A stretch of DNA of 64,000 bases from NCBI RefSeq assembly GCF_001426085.1, contig NZ_LMRR01000012.1:366268-430267 (forward strand), given 5' to 3'. Positions 61,118-64,000 of the stretch are shown here, piece by piece. The position numbers and the translations under genes were made by a program. Source of the DNA: Rhodococcus sp. Leaf278. Lineage in GTDB: Bacteria; Actinomycetota; Actinomycetes; Mycobacteriales; Mycobacteriaceae. The notes under the pieces are model-generated. The model was not told where the DNA came from and did not search any database. It saw only the letters and a list, made by a program, of their open reading frames with translations. The first letter of the stretch is position 1; each line of letters starts with the position of its first letter.

Positions 61118-62062
61118 TCACTTCGGGTCGGTGTCGTCGCCCTCGTCGAGCCCGGCTTGCTCGGCAAGGAAACGCTCGAATTCGGCACCCAGTTCGTCCC
61201 CGCTCGGCAGTGGCTCGTCACCGGCCAGCAATGTCGACTGTTGCTCCTGTGCGGCCACGTACGTGTCGTACTGACGCTCCAGCGCCTGCACCACCGATTG
61301 CACCTCGTCGTTTCCGGTGATGTGCTCGTTCACCTGCTCGCGCACTCGCGCCGCGGCCTCGCCGAGCGCTGCGAGCGGAAGATCGAGCTCGGCGGCTTCA
61401 CCGACGTTCTCGAGCAAAGTTTCGGCTGCGCCCGGGTAGTCCGTCTGAGCGAGGTAATGCGGAACGTGCACCGAGAAGCCCATCGACTCGTGGCCGTGCT
61501 GAGCCATCCGAAGCTCGAGCAGCGAGGACGCACTTCCTGGCACCTGCAGGTCGCCGGCCCAGCTGTTGCCTTCCTTGACCAGCTCCCGGTCGCTGGCATG
61601 CGCTGTGACCCCGAGCGGGCGCGTATGCGGAATAGCCATCGGGATGGAGCCGAGACCGATTGTGCGCCGCACACCGAGCTGCTCGGCGAGAAGGCGGACC
61701 GCGGTGGTGAACTTCTCCCACCGCAGATCCGGCTCCATACCGGCCAGCAGCAGGAAGGGCGTGCCGGCTCGGTCCTTGACTGCATAGAGATTCAACTCGG
61801 GTGCGTCGTAATCCGAGAAATGATCGGATTTGAACGTCATCGTCGGCCGACGGGACCGGTAATCGATCAACTCGTCGACGTCGAACGACGCCACCAGTTC
61901 GGATTCGAGGCTCTCGCGCAGGTGAGTCGTCGCCAACTTCACGGCGTGACCGGCGTCGGAGAATCCCTCCAAGCCGTGCACGAGGACGGGTCCGACGCCG
62001 TCGTCGGAGAAGATTTGCGGTGCCGGAAATTCCAGCTCGTACATCTTCGACTGTTCGGTCAT
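61118..62062 (-). CDS. PAC2-family protein (Rv2714-like)
   Basis: This 314-residue soluble protein is of the PAC2 (proteasome assembly chaperone 2-like) family, with GVGPVLVHGLEGFSDAGHAV near the start, an SIPMAIPHTRPLGVTAHAS segment and an acidic tail. A role in proteasome assembly is suggested by the family name but not shown for this gene. An AAAGGGG ribosome site precedes the ATG. It lies divergent from no gene but in line with sthA and the hydrolase on the same strand. The 60874-61117 gap holds the hydrolase promoter; I see no clear element there. Confidence 0.85.
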   Translation of the reverse strand: MTEQSKMYELEFPAPQIFSDDGVGPVLVHGLEGFSDAGHAVKLATTHLRESLESELVASFDVDELIDYRSRRPTMTFKSDHFSDYDAPELNLYAVKDRAGTPFLLLAGMEPDLRWEKFTTAVRLLAEQLGVRRTIGLGSIPMAIPHTRPLGVTAHASDRELVKEGNSWAGDLQVPGSASSLLELRMAQHGHESMGFSVHVPHYLAQTDYPGAAETLLENVGEAAELDLPLAALGEAAARVREQVNEHITGNDEVQSVVQALERQYDTYVAAQEQQSTLLAGDEPLPSGDELGAEFERFLAEQAGLDEGDDTDPK

Positions 62063-62243
62063 GGCCGGGCCCCTTTCGGATCGACTCGTCGGTACTTCGA
62101 TGCGAGATTCGGGTCAGAATACGCCGACCCTTCGTATGCACCGTGTACGCGCCGACGTCGAACGTGGCGAATCTCTGATGGAAAGAACAACCGGACAGCT
62201 GTCGTTCATTCCCCGGTGGTCGTCGGGGTTCGAGAGAAGCCCG

Positions 62244-63659
62244 TCAGCGGTCGAAGTTGGCCAGCGCGCGGATCTTGTTGGTGACATCCAGCGCGGCGAC
62301 CTTGTACGCCTCGGACAGCGTCGGGTAGTTGAAGACGGCGTCGACGAGGTAATCGACGGTACCGCCGCATCCCATGACTGCCTGTCCGATGTGCACCAGA
62401 TCCGTCGCACCGGACCCGAAGATGTGCACTCCGAGAATGGACCGGTCTTCGGTGGAGACGAGCAACTTCAACATTCCGTACGAATCGCCCGCAATCTGGC
62501 CGCGCGCCAGTTCGCGATACCGCGACACTCCGACCTCGTACGGGATAGACCCCTTCGTCAGATCCACCTCCGTCGCACCGACGTAGGACACCTCCGGTAT
62601 CGAGTAGATGCCGATGGGCTGGAGATCGGTCAGTTTCGCGCTGGACTCACCGAACGCGTGATACGCCGCCAGTCTGCCCTGATCCATCGACGTCGCGGCC
62701 AGCGCCGGGAACCCGATCACGTCGCCGACGGCGTAGATGTGATCGACCTTGGTCTGGAAATGCTCGTCGACGAAGATGCGGCCGCGCGCGTCCGCCTCGA
62801 GTCCTGCGTTCTCCAGGTCGAGCGCCGTGGTCAGTCCCTGCCGGCCGGCCGAGTACATCACCGTCTCCGCCGGAATGCGCTTCCCGCTCGCGAGCGTGGT
62901 GACCGTTCCGTTCGGTCCGACGTCGACCGCGGTGACCGCCTCACCGAATCGGAACGTCACGGCTAGATCGCGAAGATGGAACTGCAGCGACTCGATGATC
63001 TCGCGATCGCAGAAGTCGAGCATGGAATCTCGCTTCTCGACGACCGTGACCTTGGTACCGAGGGCCGCGAACATCGATGCGTACTCGATTCCGATGACGC
63101 CCGCCCCGACGACCACCATCGATGCGGGAATGAACTCGAGGTTCAGGATGCCGTCGGAGTCCAACACCCGGTAGTCGTCGAACGCGACGTCCGCGGGACG
63201 CGCCGGCGCGGTTCCGGTGGCGATCACCACGTTGGCGGCAGTCACGGTGATGCGCTCGCCGCGTGACTCGTCCTCGATCGCGATGGTGTGCGCGTCGACG
63301 AACCTGCCGATACCGGTGATCAGTTCGATGCGGTTGCGCAGCAACTGCGAGCGCACCGTCTCGATCTCCCTGCCGATGACGTGCTGGGTGCGAGCGAGGA
63401 GATCGGCGGGGGTGATGTCTGCCTTGACCCGATAGCTCGCCCCGTACAGCTCACGCTGGTTCATACCGGTGAGGTAGAGAACGGCCTCACGCAACGTCTT
63501 GGACGGGATGGTCCCGGTATTGACGCACACTCCGCCGAGCATGTGTCCCTTCTCCACGATCGCCACTCGCTTGCCGAGCTTCGCGGCAGCGATGGCCGCC
63601 TTCTGGCCGCCGGGGCCGGAGCCGATGACCACCAGGTCGTACTCCATGGGTTCAGACAT
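62244..63659 (-). CDS. sthA: Soluble (Si-specific) NAD(P)+ transhydrogenase
   Basis: SthA is a flavoprotein that exchanges hydride between NADPH and NAD+. The 471-residue protein shows the FAD site [12 protein letters not shown] and the redox region [13 protein letters not shown], where only Cys45 of the usual disulfide pair is present (Thr50 replaces the second Cys), a known SthA trait separating it from lipoamide dehydrogenase. The NAD(P) site [19 protein letters not shown] and the C-terminal interface domain follow. Rv2713 is the mycobacterial homologue. Together with zwf it balances NADPH. Confidence 0.95.
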   Translation of the reverse strand: MSEPMEYDLVVIGSGPGGQKAAIAAAKLGKRVAIVEKGHMLGGVCVNTGTIPSKTLREAVLYLTGMNQRELYGASYRVKADITPADLLARTQHVIGREIETVRSQLLRNRIELITGIGRFVDAHTIAIEDESRGERITVTAANVVIATGTAPARPADVAFDDYRVLDSDGILNLEFIPASMVVVGAGVIGIEYASMFAALGTKVTVVEKRDSMLDFCDREIIESLQFHLRDLAVTFRFGEAVTAVDVGPNGTVTTLASGKRIPAETVMYSAGRQGLTTALDLENAGLEADARGRIFVDEHFQTKVDHIYAVGDVIGFPALAATSMDQGRLAAYHAFGESSAKLTDLQPIGIYSIPEVSYVGATEVDLTKGSIPYEVGVSRYRELARGQIAGDSYGMLKLLVSTEDRSILGVHIFGSGATDLVHIGQAVMGCGGTVDYLVDAVFNYPTLSEAYKVAALDVTNKIRALANFDR

Positions 63660-63823
63660 TGCTCATAGGTACCGGGCGCACGCAAAGACTGCGTGCCCAC
63701 TCGGTCACAACCTTGTGAACTCCGCGGTTCGGTACGCCGAACCCATGCAGATGTCGCCACGTGCTGATGCGTTGTGCGAGGCTGGACCGAGCCCGCAACA
63801 CACGATTTTCAGTGGAGGAACAC

Positions 63824-64000
63824 ATGCCGCAGCAGGTCCGCGCCGTCGTCGCCAAGAGCAAGGGCGCACCCGTCTCCATCGAGACGATCACCATTCCCGA
63901 TCCCGGCCCGAACGAGGTCGTGGTGAAGATCCAGGCGTGCGGGGTGTGCCACACCGACCTGCATTACCGCGAGGGCGGCATCAACGACGAGTTCCCGTTC
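63824..64000 (+). CDS. S-(hydroxymethyl)mycothiol dehydrogenase-like alcohol dehydrogenase, 3'-truncated
   Basis: The first 59 residues of a zinc alcohol dehydrogenase run off the right edge: [19 protein letters not shown], then [20 protein letters not shown]. The Cys in CGVCHTD is a catalytic-zinc ligand. The [20 protein letters not shown] piece resembles mycothiol-dependent formaldehyde dehydrogenases (MscR/AdhE2) of actinobacteria, which would oxidise formaldehyde-mycothiol. A GTGGAGGA ribosome site lies four bases before ATG 63824. The rest of the gene is outside the window. Confidence 0.8.
   Translation, partial: MPQQVRAVVAKSKGAPVSIETITIPDPGPNEVVVKIQACGVCHTDLHYREGGINDEFPF

Overview
This is one continuous stretch of high-GC actinobacterial chromosome. 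Gene content and order point to a Rhodococcus-like member of the Mycobacteriales (Nocardiaceae). Much of it follows the Mycobacterium tuberculosis Rv2713-Rv2773c neighbourhood as I remember it: dapB, Rv2772c- and Rv2771c-like genes, thyX, dapA, RNase J, ftsK, argA, pgsA, clgR, the 35-kDa antigen/pspA, pspM, a DUF3046 gene, recA, recX, miaB, an Rv2732c-like gene, a DUF349 gene, miaA, dapF, hflX, lexA, a ChiZ-like gene, nrdR, hrpA, phzF-like, hydrolase, PAC2 and sthA. A probable mycothiol-dependent alcohol dehydrogenase at the right edge also fits. I see no rRNA, tRNA, CRISPR array, prophage or insertion sequence. The window is core genome with some lineage-specific insertions.

Layout. 1-3.9 kb: the 3' part of a zinc alcohol dehydrogenase, a single-protein ABC ATPase, dapB and two conserved small genes, and an unknown gene. 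4-8.3 kb: an OFA-family MFS transporter with an overlapping 38-residue membrane partner, an AlkX/YcaQ-type DNA glycosylase and zwf. 8.3-12.5 kb: a ribbon-helix-helix regulator with a palindromic operator cluster facing thyX, then dapA overlapping rnj. 12.5-18.6 kb: a TauE exporter, a DinB-like protein, ftsK, a YciI protein, argA and pgsA. 18.7-21.3 kb: the envelope-stress operon clgR-pspA-pspM plus a 57-residue membrane protein, behind a SigE-like promoter. 21.3-24.5 kb: diacylglycerol kinase, a tetR gene, a glycosyltransferase and a DUF3046 gene. 24.5-26.3 kb: recA-recX with a LexA box inside the promoter. 26.4-29.7 kb: gluABCD glutamate uptake on the minus strand. 29.8-39 kb: miaB, miaA, dapF and hflX with conserved partners. 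39-45 kb: a complete fructose phosphotransferase locus (fruR-fruK-fruA-ptsH divergent from ptsI). 45-47.6 kb: a uracil permease and an acyl-CoA dehydrogenase. 47.7-53.6 kb: lexA, its divergent SOS neighbour, nrdR and hrpA. 53.7-64 kb: Pr6Pr, an aminotransferase, a permuted papain-fold protein, PhzF, a DUF3516-type helicase, a hydrolase, PAC2, sthA and the start of a mycothiol-type dehydrogenase.

Themes. DNA damage (recA, recX, lexA, a divergent membrane protein, an AlkX glycosylase), nucleotide supply (thyX, nrdR, uracil permease), lysine/peptidoglycan precursors (dapA, dapB, dapF), RNA metabolism (RNase J, HrpA, MiaA, MiaB, HflX) and envelope stress (ClgR/PspA) cluster here.

Regulatory signals. 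At least fourteen genes start 6-7 bases after a TANNNT -10 element, the geometry of leaderless transcripts, and this decides several starts. In at least two cases the stop codon of the upstream gene is itself the first half of that -10 element. No intergenic gap exceeds about 300 bases; the largest (about 220-260 bases: 22185-22407, 48514-48769, 60874-61117) are covered in the entries. I found no convincing wholly new multi-gene system. The best leads are the RHH/thyX operator cluster, the stop-codon/-10 fusions, the OFA transporter micro-subunit, the duplicated zwf -10 element and a probable gene relic in front of the diacylglycerol kinase.
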